Assembly (NCBI RefSeq): GCF_020360975.1
Contig: NW_025408684.1
Span: 186,001 to 250,000 of the forward strand
Source of the DNA: Hirsutella rhossiliensis
Taxonomy: Eukaryota > Ascomycota > Sordariomycetes > Hypocreales > Ophiocordycipitaceae
Direction of reading: 5' to 3'
DNA: 64,000 nt
Position 1 is the first letter of the stretch; the number at the start of each line of letters is the position of its first letter. The notes under the pieces are model-generated. The model made no database searches. It had not been told where the DNA came from and saw nothing but the letters and a program-made list of their open reading frames with translations. This document shows, in pieces, positions 36,115-46,112 of this stretch. A program made the position numbers and the translations under genes.

Positions 36115-37226
36115 TCAGGCTGGAGTTAGATCTTGAGCAGGAGCTGGGGTTGAAGCTGGCTCCCGCTTCGTGCTTGGCATGAATTCCCTTTCTTGCCTCT
36201 TTCCACGGTATCTGTCCATTTGTCTTTTCACTTCTTCAAGCTTCGAGTTTCTCTCGACCGCTTCGTTTGGAGCCCACCACTTTGGGGCTATATCTGGGTT
36301 GATTGCGTAGCAATTCGAGAATGTATGGCCTGGTTGTTCGCAAAGGTTGCAGAATCTTCTGCTTGGCTCGTCATCTCGAGGCCTCTTGTATGTATCTCTG
36401 TCTCTTGTATCTCTGTTGTCCCGGCCTCGATCTCGGCCTCTTCCTCTTCCTCTTCCTCTATTTCCTCTCGTCTCGTCAAGTGTTGGGCCGAAGGAGCCAG
36501 GCTTAATCGTAGAAGGAATCATTTCGGAATCGATATAGTTTGTGAAATGGTTCGTCATGGTGTGTATATCAAAATCATCGTCAGTATCTTTTTCGGAGAG
36601 GTAGAATTGGGTTACCCAGCCGGAACATTGAGGTTTCACAGCCTCAAGAAGTCTCTGATCCATATAGCTGGGTGTGTCGCTTCCGCGAGCTTCTCTCTGA
36701 TGCCCTCGTGCATCACGTTCTTCCATGACTGGATCCAGCTTTCCCAGTCTTGCGGTGGTTTGGTGAGAGGTGTAACCGCCTTTCGATACCTATTTTGCAA
36801 GGCCCGAGTCATCTCTTTCTTGTTGCCTTTGGCCTGCTTCTTCAGGCTGGCGTACCAGTCTTTGAGGACTTGGCTGGAAGACAACAGGTCTGAAAATATG
36901 GATCATCAACGGTCTTTGCCACCCAGGCTCGCAGATCTTTGATGCTTTCCTCTTGTTTTTCGTGCTTTCAGACCTTGAACTGGAACATACGCCAGTCGTT
37001 GGTGGTGTCCCTGAGAGTAGCGTCAGCTGCTCAGTGGTTACTCCCGTTTGATTAGCAGTTGGCTGTGGTTCTTCGAGAAGGCTTGCTCCTTCGACTCCAG
37101 AAACCAGTTCCAGAGCTTGTAATCGATGGCAAGTGCCTGGAATTTGGTGTCCCATAGAGACCAGTCCTTGGGCTGCCGGAGGAAGGCTTCAGAAGTCGGA
37201 GTCTTTGCGAATGAAGTCATCGCCAA
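36115..37226 (-). pseudogene. Copia E gag, frameshifted
   Basis: The likely start is the ATG at 37226, 78 bases inside the 5' LTR; it reads MAMTSFAKTP. The reading is broken near 37040 and again near 36650. The last part (36726-36115) is open for 203 codons and carries an Arg/Gly-Asp repeat (RGRGRGRDRGRD) followed by a CCHC zinc knuckle, CNLCEQPGHTFSNC, typical of nucleocapsid. It ends in TGA. The protease frame continues in the same phase after that single stop. Confidence 0.88.
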
Positions 37227-37264
37227 AATTAATAAAAAAATTGAATTGCTTAGTTTTCAGATGC

Positions 37265-37303
37265 GGGTTCTTCCACTCAATTGGTAGAATTGAGACTCTT
37301 AAT
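37265..37303 (-). promoter_or_regulatory. Copia E primer binding site and leader hairpin
   Basis: Directly inside the 5' LTR the plus strand ends tgagactcttaat, which equals the anticodon stem-loop of tRNA-Lys(CUU) as I know it, so the RNA can pair with a 5' half of that tRNA. It overlaps a perfect 7-bp hairpin, ctcaattggtagaattgag (37276-37294). Confidence 0.6.
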
Positions 37304-37625
37304 TGTCAGAACCTTGATGAGGTTCTCGTCGGATAGGTCACGGACACAGCAAGAATGGTACGATCGGATGAAGTGAGGTATGATGTGTGTGTCTGTCTGT
37401 GTCCCCCATTTGGGGGTGCTCTGCCCAAGCCCTATATCAAAGGGCGATGGCCTCAATCCCTATGACATGCCATCACGTCATATCTCTGTAACTGTCTCAT
37501 AGATGTCCTCGTGGCCTCATCAGCTGCGCTACCTGGTGCGCTATCGTCTGCGCTACCGTTGGCGCTGCCACTAGTAGCCTGACGCTATCGTAGCTGCATC
37601 TACCCGGATTCTACCGGATCTAACA
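37304..37625 (-). repeat. Copia E 5' LTR (322 bp)
   Basis: Looks identical to 32001-32322; followed by the target duplication cggac. Confidence 0.93.
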
Positions 37626-37630
37626 CGGAC

Positions 37631-37671
37631 CCGGTACAACCGGGTCCACCAGCCGGGCACAGCCCGTGACA
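37631..37671 (-). repeat. Gypsy D 3' LTR, right part
   Basis: Continues the LTR broken at 32000. It contains the short palindrome gacccggtacaaccgggtc, counting from the duplicated cggac. A purine tract, caaggggggtaa on the minus strand, lies next to it at 37672-37683. Confidence 0.9.
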
Positions 37672-40600
37672 TTACCCCCCTTGTCCCCTCCGACCAGGTC
37701 GGCGTCTGCGGGGTTCTTGCGTTCCTGCCAGCGTCTCGTACCTCTCCCTAGGGCCATCATTGGTCTTGATTGGCCCGTACTTGTCCTCGAATGCCTTCAT
37801 CGCAATTGTTCCTTGCAACCACTCAACTGGCTCCCAAGTCGGCTCTGCGTAGCCCGTCCATCGCACTAGTGCTTGCCTGAATTCCCCTCGTCCCCGCTTC
37901 TTCCATCTCGCGCAGAGAATCTCGTCGACATCCCACAGATTCGTGCCGGACTCATCTTGTACCGGTGGTGGCTGTGCGTCATCTACCTTTGGCCAGGAGC
38001 CGGATCTTGATGCGCCCGCCGCAAAGGTCAACATGAAATCGCGGGTAAATTGAGCCACGAACATCGAGCTCAACAACGTGCGAACTAATTACCTTCGTGA
38101 CTGTGTACTTGTGATGCAGCCAGTCGAGCTTCTTGCACGGTCGTGGCGATCTGTAGTTTGCCATCGAGAGCCACACCTTGTCACCAACTTCAAATCGCTC
38201 CGCAGGCTGTCGCTTTGCGTTGGCAGCCTCTTCTTGTTGTTGCTGTGAGAGGCCATCACTGCTTGCATGTACTCATTGACCTCCTGCAGGCGACTGAGTA
38301 GGCTATCAGCTCTGCTTTCCTCTCTATGCCTCGGTGGCTCTTCCGATTCCTCGACGCTGATGGGATCGACGTGGTAACCATGCTCAGCGAAAAGGGGCTG
38401 ATCTTGGTCGCTGCGGATTCACGATTGTTGAGTGCCAGCTGCGCGGCAGGAGCAGTTCTCCCCAGTCGTCCTGCACGTACGACACGTAGGCTCTCAGGTA
38501 GGCCTCGATCTCCTGGTTCATTCTCTCTGGCCCTCCGTCCGTCTGAGGATGATAGGCCGTGCTCAATTTCTGCGTGACACCTGCAAGACGGCAGAACCTC
38601 TTCCAGAACCTACTTAGCCAGTTGCTCCGCGGTCGCTGACGATGGACCGTGGCATTCCGTGAAATCGGTAATGACACTGGAGAAAACGGTTTGCACACTG
38701 CTCAGCTTGCATGTTGCTTATCACCTCGCAGGCCACAGCCTTTGTCAGTCTGTCCACAATCACCCACAGGTACCTTGCCTTGCTCGGTCCAGTAGGCGGC
38801 AGATCTGTGATGAAGTCCATGGACAAATGGCTTCGGGGTCGATCTGGAATCGGCAGAGGCTTGAGAAATCCCCTTTTCGACTGGCGCCAGATGTGTGCTC
38901 TGCCGCAGGTGTCGCAATTGGCTACGTACCGGCGAACCAGCTGGGACTGCCCAGGCCAGTAGAATCGCCGAGCCACAATAGCCAGCGTACCTTCCCTGCC
39001 GGGATGACCGGTCGCAACAGAGTCATGCGACTGCTGCACAATGCGGGTTCTCAACTGGTCTTTCTCAGCTTCCTCCTGGTTACCCTCCTCTCCGGATCCA
39101 CCCGGCACCCAAATACGGTCTCTGAATGTCAGCCTTTGCCTGCGTCGATCGCACATTCTGAAATCTGGATCTTCAGGCCCAGCGAGGGCGGGAAGGCACG
39201 CTCGCGATCGCGGACTGCCTTATAGGCTGCCCGGAATATCGAGTCCTTCGCCACCGTTTCGTCCCAGAGTTGCTGCAGGTCCGCTACCTCGAAGACCTTC
39301 ATCTTCGGCAGGGTGGATGCCTCTGAACAGTCAGAACTCATCGCGTTGATACATGCTCTTGTCGATGATGGAATGGCACTATCCGGTATCAACTGTATCA
39401 TTCTTCCTTGTTCCCGCTCGTCGTCAATGCCCTGTGGCTTGTCTTGTTCACGGCGGGACAACGCATCAGGCACGACAGCCTCGCTTCCCGGTCGATACTC
39501 GAGCTTGAAGTCGAACTGGGACAATTCGGCTGCCCAACGGCTCTGCCGTTCCGTGAGCTTCTGGCGTGTCATGAAATACTCCAGGTTGCGGTGATCGGTA
39601 AGGATTGTAAATGGGCCGCAGCTCCTAAGTTCGGCGTTCCAGTTGTCGAGACATCTCATGATGGCAAGCATCTCCTTGTCGTGAATGGGATAGTTGTACT
39701 CCGCTGGCGAAAGTCGCTTCGAGAAGAAGGCGCATGCGTGTCGACGTCCATCTGGGCCTTCCTGCGACAGGACGCCTCCCAATGCGTAGCCTGAGCAATC
39801 CGTCTCCAAAAGGTCAGGAGGCTCGGGTCCCACTGCTTGAGCACCGGTGACTCGCAAAATCGTCGCTTCAGCTCCTGAAACGCCTCGTTCTCCGCTCGTC
39901 CCCAATGAAAGGCAGTTCCTTTCTTAAGCAGGGCATCCAGAGACTGCGTGATCTTGGCATAGTCGGGGATGAAGATCCGGTAATAGTTGGCGAAGCCCAG
40001 AAAGCTTCTGACACCCTTCACCGTGGTCAGGGCCTCCCATTCGCGGATGGCGCGCTGCTTTCGGGGTCGCAGGCGATTCCTTTCCCTGCGTTGACGATGA
40101 ACCCAAGGTATTTGACCTCTTGTACCGAAAACTCGCACTTCGCTGGGTCTAGGTGCAGCCCAGCGTCGGCGAGTGCTTGGAGAACTCGTCGCACCTTAGC
40201 CTCATGATCCGCCTTCGAACCGCTCGAGTAGATCAGTACATCATCCAGGTACGCTGTGACAAAGTCGTCCAGCCATTCGCGCAATACACTGTTCATGTAT
40301 CGTTGGAATGATGCCGGGGCGCCGCTCAGGCCGAAAGGGCACACGAGCCACTCGTAGAGCCCAAACCTCGTGCGAAATGCAGTCTTTCCCTCATGTCCCG
40401 GAGCCATGCGGATCTTATGGAAAGCGGCCACCACGTCCAACGGTGAACCACTTAGCCTTGGCCAGATTCTGCAGGGTCTCCGCGATGAGGGCAGTGGGTA
40501 TCGGTCGCGCTTGGTGATTGCATTCAGCGCTCGGTAGTCGCAACAAAATCGCAGCCCTCCATTCGGCTTCCGCACGAACAGCACCGGCGCGGCAGCCGCT

Positions 40601-41532
40601 GAGCTACTCGCTCGGATGAATCCTCTGTCCAGCAGGTCTTTCAGGGTCTTTCGCAAGACCAACAGCTCTTCTCGTGACATGTTGTAGAGTGGGCCCCACG
40701 GAAGGGGGCTCGTTGCCGTTCTTGTCAGGCTGCAGGTTGACTTCATGATCCACACCCGGTCGATGTGGCGGCAGCTTCATTGCCTCTCCTGGTGAGAATA
40801 GGTCGCGGAATTCTTTCAGCACTTCTGCCGGGACCTTCTCGCTCGGATCGACTGGCGGCTTCGGCTGAAGCGCCCTCTATATCCGACAAACTGATTGCAT
40901 GAATCGAGATCGCGTTGCACTTCTTGCGTCTCTTTGCGCGTCGACATTCCGCCGTGAATACGGCTGCCGACACGAGTCTTGCGCTTCGAATCGCGCGTAT
41001 CTTGGCGGGCTCTTCCTGCCCAATGAGGCGTATCGTCACACCTGCCCTCCCATGGTACATTCGCTGCTTGGCAGCATCGTACACGACGTGATTTCTCTCC
41101 ATCCAAGGCCGGCCGAGGAACATGTCCTGGCCCAGGCTTGGGATCACGTATGCAAAGACACGTTCGTCAAATCCAGCTGTCTCGACCACAACAGCCACGA
41201 CCCTGGGGATATGACACTCTTCGCTGACTCTGAGAATCCCCAATTTCTCGTGGTTTCGAGTCGACGAAGGGTATCCGCAGCTTCCGAACAAGGGCTTCGT
41301 CGATCACGGCATAGCAGTCACATCCACAGTCGACAAGGGCGCGTATTCGATAGCCTCGGTTTACCCGCGCGTTGACTAATACAGTCCGACTATTCATTCG
41401 TGGCTTGAACGCTTCCCAGTCCCGGATGTCTGCCTTTGCAGGCCCCGGCGCCCGCTTTCGCCCGGGGCTAGTCTTTTCCCGCCGACTCGTCCTCACTGGA
41501 TGCTGCGGTTGATTCCGAATCATCTGCGGCAT
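37672..41532 (-). pseudogene. Gypsy D pol (protease, RT, RNase H, integrase, chromodomain), frameshifted
   Basis: Minus-strand order is a retropepsin-like RALVDCGCDCYAVI (about 41330), reverse transcriptase (about 40600-40080, with RFCCDYRALNAI, AFRTRFGLYEWLV and AYLDDVLIY), RNase H (about 39840-39460, from ETDCSGYALGG to VPDALSRR), integrase (about 39030-38400, with CDTCGRAH, MDFITDLP and STAYHPQTDG), and a C-terminal chromodomain (about 37950-37790, with ALVRWTGY and TWEPVEWL). The stop codon abuts the 3' LTR. The reading moves frame about eight times, so the copy is defective, although no RIP-type stops are seen. The chromodomain classes it as a chromovirus. Confidence 0.9.
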
Positions 41533-41541
41533 CGGGCTTCT

Positions 41542-42407
41542 TCATGCGCGCAGCTTTAGGTCGCTGTTGCTTCCCTTCGCCAGGAAAGACCACCTGGGCT
41601 GGGCAGTCCACGATAAGATGATCCGTCCGACCACAGCGATAGCAGCGGCGCTCATCCTTCGGCTATCTGCCCGCAATTTCCTGAACTCTCGCAAGCCATC
41701 CCTGGTAGTCGTCGGGTAGGACGGCTGTGACCAAACTCTCTTGGAGGCGTGCATTTATTGCGTTCTCTAGAAATACGATCTTTGCACTGTCCGGCCAGTC
41801 TGCTCCCCCGGCTTCAGCTAATGCCTGTTCGAATCGGGGAAGGAAGGACGCGAGAGGTTGGTCTTCGCGCTGCCGCATAGTTCTCAGCGTGGCAGCAGCG
41901 CGGGATTGGATGTTGCTGTCCTGGTAGGTTCGGTCGAGGTATCGCATGAACTCTTGGGGGTCGTAGCTACCCCCAGGGCCTCCCGCGGCGTAAAAGGTAG
42001 CGACCACTTGCTGTGGTCGCTCGTCCAAACATGAGTTGATGAGGTACCAAAGTTCGCGATTTCCACTGTAGTAGTGTGCATCAAGGTCCAGCTTGTCTCG
42101 CATCTGCCTGGCCCAGGCGGAGTAGCTCTTCCGTGAGCCGTCATGCTTGGGTGGGTTGGGCAACGGTTTCCGCATTCCAGTACCGCAGGTTTTGGGAGGG
42201 CGTGCCCAAGCCAGGCGTGCTCTCGCCCAATCCTCGTGCCACTGGCGGCGATTGCAAGTCGGCGCTCTGCGGCTGCGCTCGCCCGAGTTGCTCCATCAGC
42301 AAGGAAAGTTGGTCCTGTAGAGGGCTGAGAGTCGCATTGACCGCTTCTTGAATGCGTTGGTCAATCCATTGCTGCTGGAGACTTGGGCTCTCACTCTGCT
42401 GGTCCAT
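41542..42407 (-). pseudogene. Gypsy D gag, frameshifted
   Basis: The start is the ATG at 42407 (MDQQSESPSLQQQ), 48 bases inside the 5' LTR. A Gln-rich N-terminus is followed, after one frame change near 42150, by the retrotransposon gag core (about 42175-41663, with YSAWARQMRDKL and LPRFEQAL). A CCHC zinc knuckle, CYRCGRTDHLIVDC, lies at 41644-41603 in a further frame. Gag would package the RNA into cytoplasmic particles. Confidence 0.88.
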
Positions 42408-42455
42408 CCTGACGAGCAGTCTGCAGCTTGCGGTATTTAGAAGGAGCTCTAGATA

Positions 42456-42687
42456 TGTGAAAGGCTGGCCCGGAGTTTATTCAACAAGCAGGTGCCTAGG
42501 TGTTGTCTATCTAGAGCTAAGGAGGAAAGAAGCTGAACTCGAGGCGTAGCCTCGAGTGAGCTATATTACCCTTCTCGGAATGTTCTCGCAGCTTCTGGGT
42601 CCGCGGAGCGGGGCCGGTGTTGCCACCGGAGCACGACCCACCGGACCCGGTACAACCGGGTCCACCAGCCGGGCACAGCCCGTGACA
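42456..42687 (-). repeat. Gypsy D 5' LTR (232 bp)
   Basis: Starts tgtgaaagg and ends cccgtgaca on the plus strand. It is uninterrupted, so it shows the pre-insertion site of Copia E. Confidence 0.93.
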
Positions 42688-42864
42688 CTATCCTTAGATT
42701 ATAGGCATAGCTATAATCCTTAATATTAGATCGTATAGAGCGTAGTGATCTCGTTAATCCTAGATTACTTAGATCTCTACGATCCCCTCGATCTTATATC
42801 TATTAGATAGTCGTGCCGACAATTTATCCGTTAGACCGTGTCACGTGCTTAACGCGGTCGACCG

Positions 42865-43252
42865 TCAGCGGCCCAGTGGCCGTGGTCGTAATAAGAACCC
42901 AGTCGGCAAGGTGTTTTTCCTGCCCTCGGCTAAGCCTCTAATATGCCTCTTTTGCCTCCTTGATAGGCAGAGCCCCTTTAAGACGTGTGTGGAGGGTCCC
43001 TCTTAGAATACCCTACTTTCGACTAGCATAAAGCTAAGGTATCCCGTTTTTAATAGCTTTAAGTGCTTCTTAGAGCTGGTTTTCGGTATACTTAGAAAGC
43101 CGAGGCATTGCTAATGTAAATAGTATTTATTTTATAATTATAGGGCAAGAGATGCACGAGAAAACGCGGTTGCAATGTAATGTATTTAACGACGCGATGG
43201 TGTTATAGAGAGTGCCGGTGTTGGGGTGTGCCGGACTTTAGGTGGGCTGACT
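42865..43252 (-). mobile_element. Truncated, RIPed end of the Fot1/pogo family
   Basis: It aligns with the 5' end of the full pogo element (about 53770-54161): the terminal repeat at 43252, the start codon region at about 43090, and the first 70 or so codons of the transposase down to about 42880. The reading MPRLSKYTENQL is followed by TAG/TAA codons where the full copy has CAG/TGG/CAA, which is RIP damage. The rest of the element is missing; RIPed sequence follows to the left. The terminal repeat ends at a TA (43253-43254), the normal target. Confidence 0.85.
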
Positions 43253-43254
43253 TA

Positions 43255-43562
43255 GCAGAAAGGAGTCTTCGGAGGTCGCTTTCGAGAGTCCCACGTCCCG
43301 TCCTAGAAGGTACCAGGCTGGCGGCTGGGAGATTCTGCAGCGCAACCAAAAGATTGAGAGAAAGCCGCCGAAGGTCTGCAACAGTCAAAAGGGTCCGCTG
43401 ACGTGGGCAGTCCGCCTTACCTGTATTGCTAAGCTGACTCAGGGTATCTAGGCTGCAGGAGATGTCTCTATCTTTGCAAACCGAATTAAACGAGGCGCGA
43501 AAGGCAGCAAGTTCAGTCCGGATAGGACTTCCCTCAACGGGCTTTGGTTCTTCTTTGTTCAT
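43255..43562 (-). pseudogene. N-terminal fragment resembling fungal FunK1-type kinase genes
   Basis: ATG at 43562 (MNKEEPKPVEGSPIRTEL). A 45-nt intron at 43376-43420 has gtaagg, a ttgac branch-like site and tgcag; it is in phase, so unspliced reading is also open. The spliced product continues LRRLSLNLLVALQNLP and then SRTGRGTLESDLRRL, a pattern I associate with the region ahead of fungal-type protein kinase (FunK1) domains. The reading runs straight into the pogo relic at 43254, so the kinase part is absent. The family match is from memory and could be wrong. Confidence 0.45.
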
Positions 43563-43738
43563 CTCGTCGAGGAAGCCCGGGCCCGTGTCTCCAAATCATT
43601 TGCGGAGACGTGAAGGGAGCTGGTAGTCATTGTTTGGGGTTGGGGACCGTGTCTGGGAATAGGCGCGAAGCGCCTTGCCCGTGTTGACGCCGGTCGGCCG
43701 GAAAATCTAATACTCCGAACCGTTCGTGTGGCTGCAAG

Positions 43739-43799
43739 TACTCGGGGGGTTGAGTACGTACCTAGTAGGCCCCCTCTCCTGCCCTCAACCCCCCGAGTA
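43739..43799. repeat. 16-bp perfect inverted repeat
   Basis: tactcggggggttgag (43739-43754) and its exact complement at 43784-43799 enclose 29 bases. It lies just upstream of the ORF at 43820 and could be a terminal repeat of a small or decayed DNA transposon. Confidence 0.6.
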
Positions 43800-43819
43800 G
43801 CTCGCAAAAATTGTCCTCA

Positions 43820-44353
43820 ATGACGACCGTCAATGCAACAACTGAAGCTATGGCTATGGCTTCTCCAGCGCCGCCTCTAGCGCCTCCTCTAAGACTGCCT
43901 GAACCCCGCGAATCCCTACCGGTTGACTCCACTGATGAATCCAGTGATTTTGATCAAGACGATTTGCGCGATTCTGAGCACTGGAATGGGCAACCATGGG
44001 AGGTGATCTTTCCTTCTGACAGTCCGCTTTGGAACACGACCTACGAAACTGCTGAATTAGCCTTTGATGCCTTAAAGGACTTGTGCATTCGGAATCGGAT
44101 GAGCCTCGTCACATTACGAAGTCAGAAGAACAAGGCAAACACAAGGTCCGATTTAGGTCATCCAGGCGTGGCTAAACCCATCAAAGCAGATGTGTCCAAT
44201 GGGGTAGGCGGTGTAATACCGGTGCCTTCGTTCATGAGCTTGGATGGCAGGCATTGGGCGAACCATTTCTGCTGCTGGCCAACTCAGACATTTTGTCAAT
44301 GCTTGCTGATGCAGCATCATCATCCAGCCACCGTGCAGCTACCCGGACCATGA
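43820..44353 (+). CDS. Hypothetical ORF, FAR1/MULE-like N-terminus, possibly truncated
   Basis: First ATG at 43820; 177 codons. The N-terminus is Ala/Pro-rich, then acidic (DESSDFDQDDLRDSE). Residues about 60-105 read as AFDALKDLCIRNRMSLVTLR, reminiscent of the FAR1-like DNA-binding start of fungal Mutator-like transposases (weak, from memory). After about residue 110 the composition changes to a Cys/His/Gln-rich tail that looks non-coding, so an unseen intron or a truncation is likely. The inverted repeat at 43739-43799 just upstream would fit a decayed DNA transposon. Confidence 0.35.
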   Translation: MTTVNATTEAMAMASPAPPLAPPLRLPEPRESLPVDSTDESSDFDQDDLRDSEHWNGQPWEVIFPSDSPLWNTTYETAELAFDALKDLCIRNRMSLVTLRSQKNKANTRSDLGHPGVAKPIKADVSNGVGGVIPVPSFMSLDGRHWANHFCCWPTQTFCQCLLMQHHHPATVQLPGP

Positions 44354-46112
44354 GACCTGACCTTGGACCAACAACATAAACTCAGACCAATCAGGTCATG
44401 ACACACCACCGCGCATCGTCGCGACGGGTTGCTGTGGAACCCCGGTCTGCAAGCCAAGAGGACGAGGAACTCCCGCCCGTTTGCTAATGCCTGCAGTCGC
44501 CGCCGTCGCAGCTACCTGAGTTCAACGGGCGACAACGACCCGGCATCTCGCCAGCCTCGCTAACTAGATAACCTGCCAGGACCATACCGGACATATCGTC
44601 GAGAATGCTTCTTCGCAATAACACTAAACGTGCGCAATCGTACTTGCTCCTCTTCCTCGAATTGCGTCTCTACACGCCCATGTCTTGGCCATCCGAGACT
44701 AAGCAGCCATTTGAATGTCACGAAGAAGAACATATCAGCTCTGTTGGCAAGCTTGAGCAGTTTGGGAACACCCTTTCGCAATGCATTCCTTTGAGAAAGG
44801 TGCCGGGCACGTAAATCTCGAAAGGAGCGCAAGCCCGTTTCAGCAATTGCAACATGGCACATTGTAAGAATCCTTCCCGAAGATTCAAAAGGCATGCCAG
44901 AGGCCTGGCCCCCGCGACACGGCCCCCGGCCTTGCTCGGGCTCCTGGACACAGTGGGGAGAGTACCCGTGACACCCAGGCGGCGAACGCCCTAGCGTGAG
45001 CTGGCATGTTCGCTAACGTTTTAGTGATTAACGCACGATGGTGGCGCTGCCCACGGCCCATCTTGGGGACGGTAGAATGGACGCGGCTGGTGCTGTTGCC
45101 AGCGCGCCGAAGTCTGTGACGCAGGCCATGTGTGCGACAGCTGGCCAATTATTCAGGGTTGTGCCGACACAACTCGGGAGTTGGGTCAGCACAACGTTCG
45201 CCGACGGGCGCCTATATGAAGCGCCCGTGGCCCCCTAAAATCTTTAACCCAATTGCCCTCTTTCATCATCATGTACCGTCATAACTGTAGAATGCGCTAA
45301 GAATATTGCTCCGATGTGGTAGATTCCGAGGGTCACAGCGGCCTTGTCTAGATGTTGAATCCTTCCAACTTGTCGCGCTGATATGACCATTGCACACACA
45401 CAAGAGCATCTATTCATTTCGTCACTGATCAGCGCCATGCCGCGCAATGTACACCGGGCAACGCTCGCAGCATCGTCAAATTTGGGATGCGAGGCTCGAC
45501 AGCAATTCTCATCACAGCTCGTGGGCATTGGATGATGAATGTACCTAGATCCGAAACAGCGCCCTCTAGCGCCCTATGCCATAACCTGCCTCGCGGTCGC
45601 TCTCATCGACGGGATAAACTTATTAGAAACAAAAGGCTGCGGACAGGGCGCCGACGAGGCTTCGGCGCGACAACGTATAGAAGCGGACAATCGTGCTGGC
45701 TGCTTTTCGTCGAATTGCGGCTCGCCCATGCAATATCTCTACGCAGCCATTCGGATGCTTCTGCTGGCAGACTTATGGGGCCGTAGGACACTTTTGTAAT
45801 GCATTCAATTGAGAAGTGCTCCGGGCACGTGGATTCCAAGGGGAAAGCAGACCGTCTTGCAACAACTGCAGCGCAGTACACTGGCGGACTTCTCTTGCAG
45901 GAGCTCACTTATTATGGACCCACGAGACCAAAAGAACGAATCGCAAAGCCACGCGGTTTCGAACTGATCATCACTCTGCCAAGCCTGCCGCTCATCGCAT
46001 CATCTGAAATGCCGTCTTGTCTACTGCAATATGATGCCATCTATTGTTGGCTTCATCACCACACAAGGAACTGTTCCTGCAGCAAGAGCATATACACTGC
46101 GGTTCGCCTACG
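44354..46112. other. Gene-poor stretch with a diverged duplication
   Basis: Normal base composition. About 44600-44870 and 45660-45870 share blocks in the same orientation, such as aatgcattc followed by gccgggcacgt or tccgggcacgt, so they are an old duplication. The minus strand is partly open in both (44895-44560, 45908-45603) and gives weakly similar products without a known domain. The minus-strand ORF at 45528-45244 is also unrecognised. I do not call a gene here. Confidence 0.4.

Larger units (their letters stand above)
32001..37625 (-). mobile_element. Copia E: recent un-RIPed Ty1/Copia element
   Basis: LTRs of 322 bp at 32001-32322 and 37304-37625 look identical base for base. The 5-bp target duplication cggac is perfect (31996-32000, 37626-37630) and lies inside the left LTR of Gypsy D, where the right LTR shows the empty site. 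The minus strand carries gag, protease, integrase, reverse transcriptase and RNase H in Copia order. Identical LTRs mean a very recent insertion, yet the coding region changes frame many times. Confidence 0.95.
31806..42687 (-). mobile_element. Gypsy D: un-RIPed chromovirus split by Copia E
   Basis: The element has a perfect 5-bp target duplication, ctatc (31801-31805, 42688-42692). The right-hand (5') LTR is 42456-42687, 232 bp. The left-hand (3') LTR is 31806-32000 plus 37631-37671, 236 bp, interrupted by Copia E. The two LTRs differ only by small indels totalling 4 bases. The minus strand encodes gag, protease, reverse transcriptase, RNase H, integrase and chromodomain in the chromovirus order. 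Base composition is normal and CA/TG is abundant, so it has escaped RIP although it lies inside a fully RIPed block. Confidence 0.93.
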
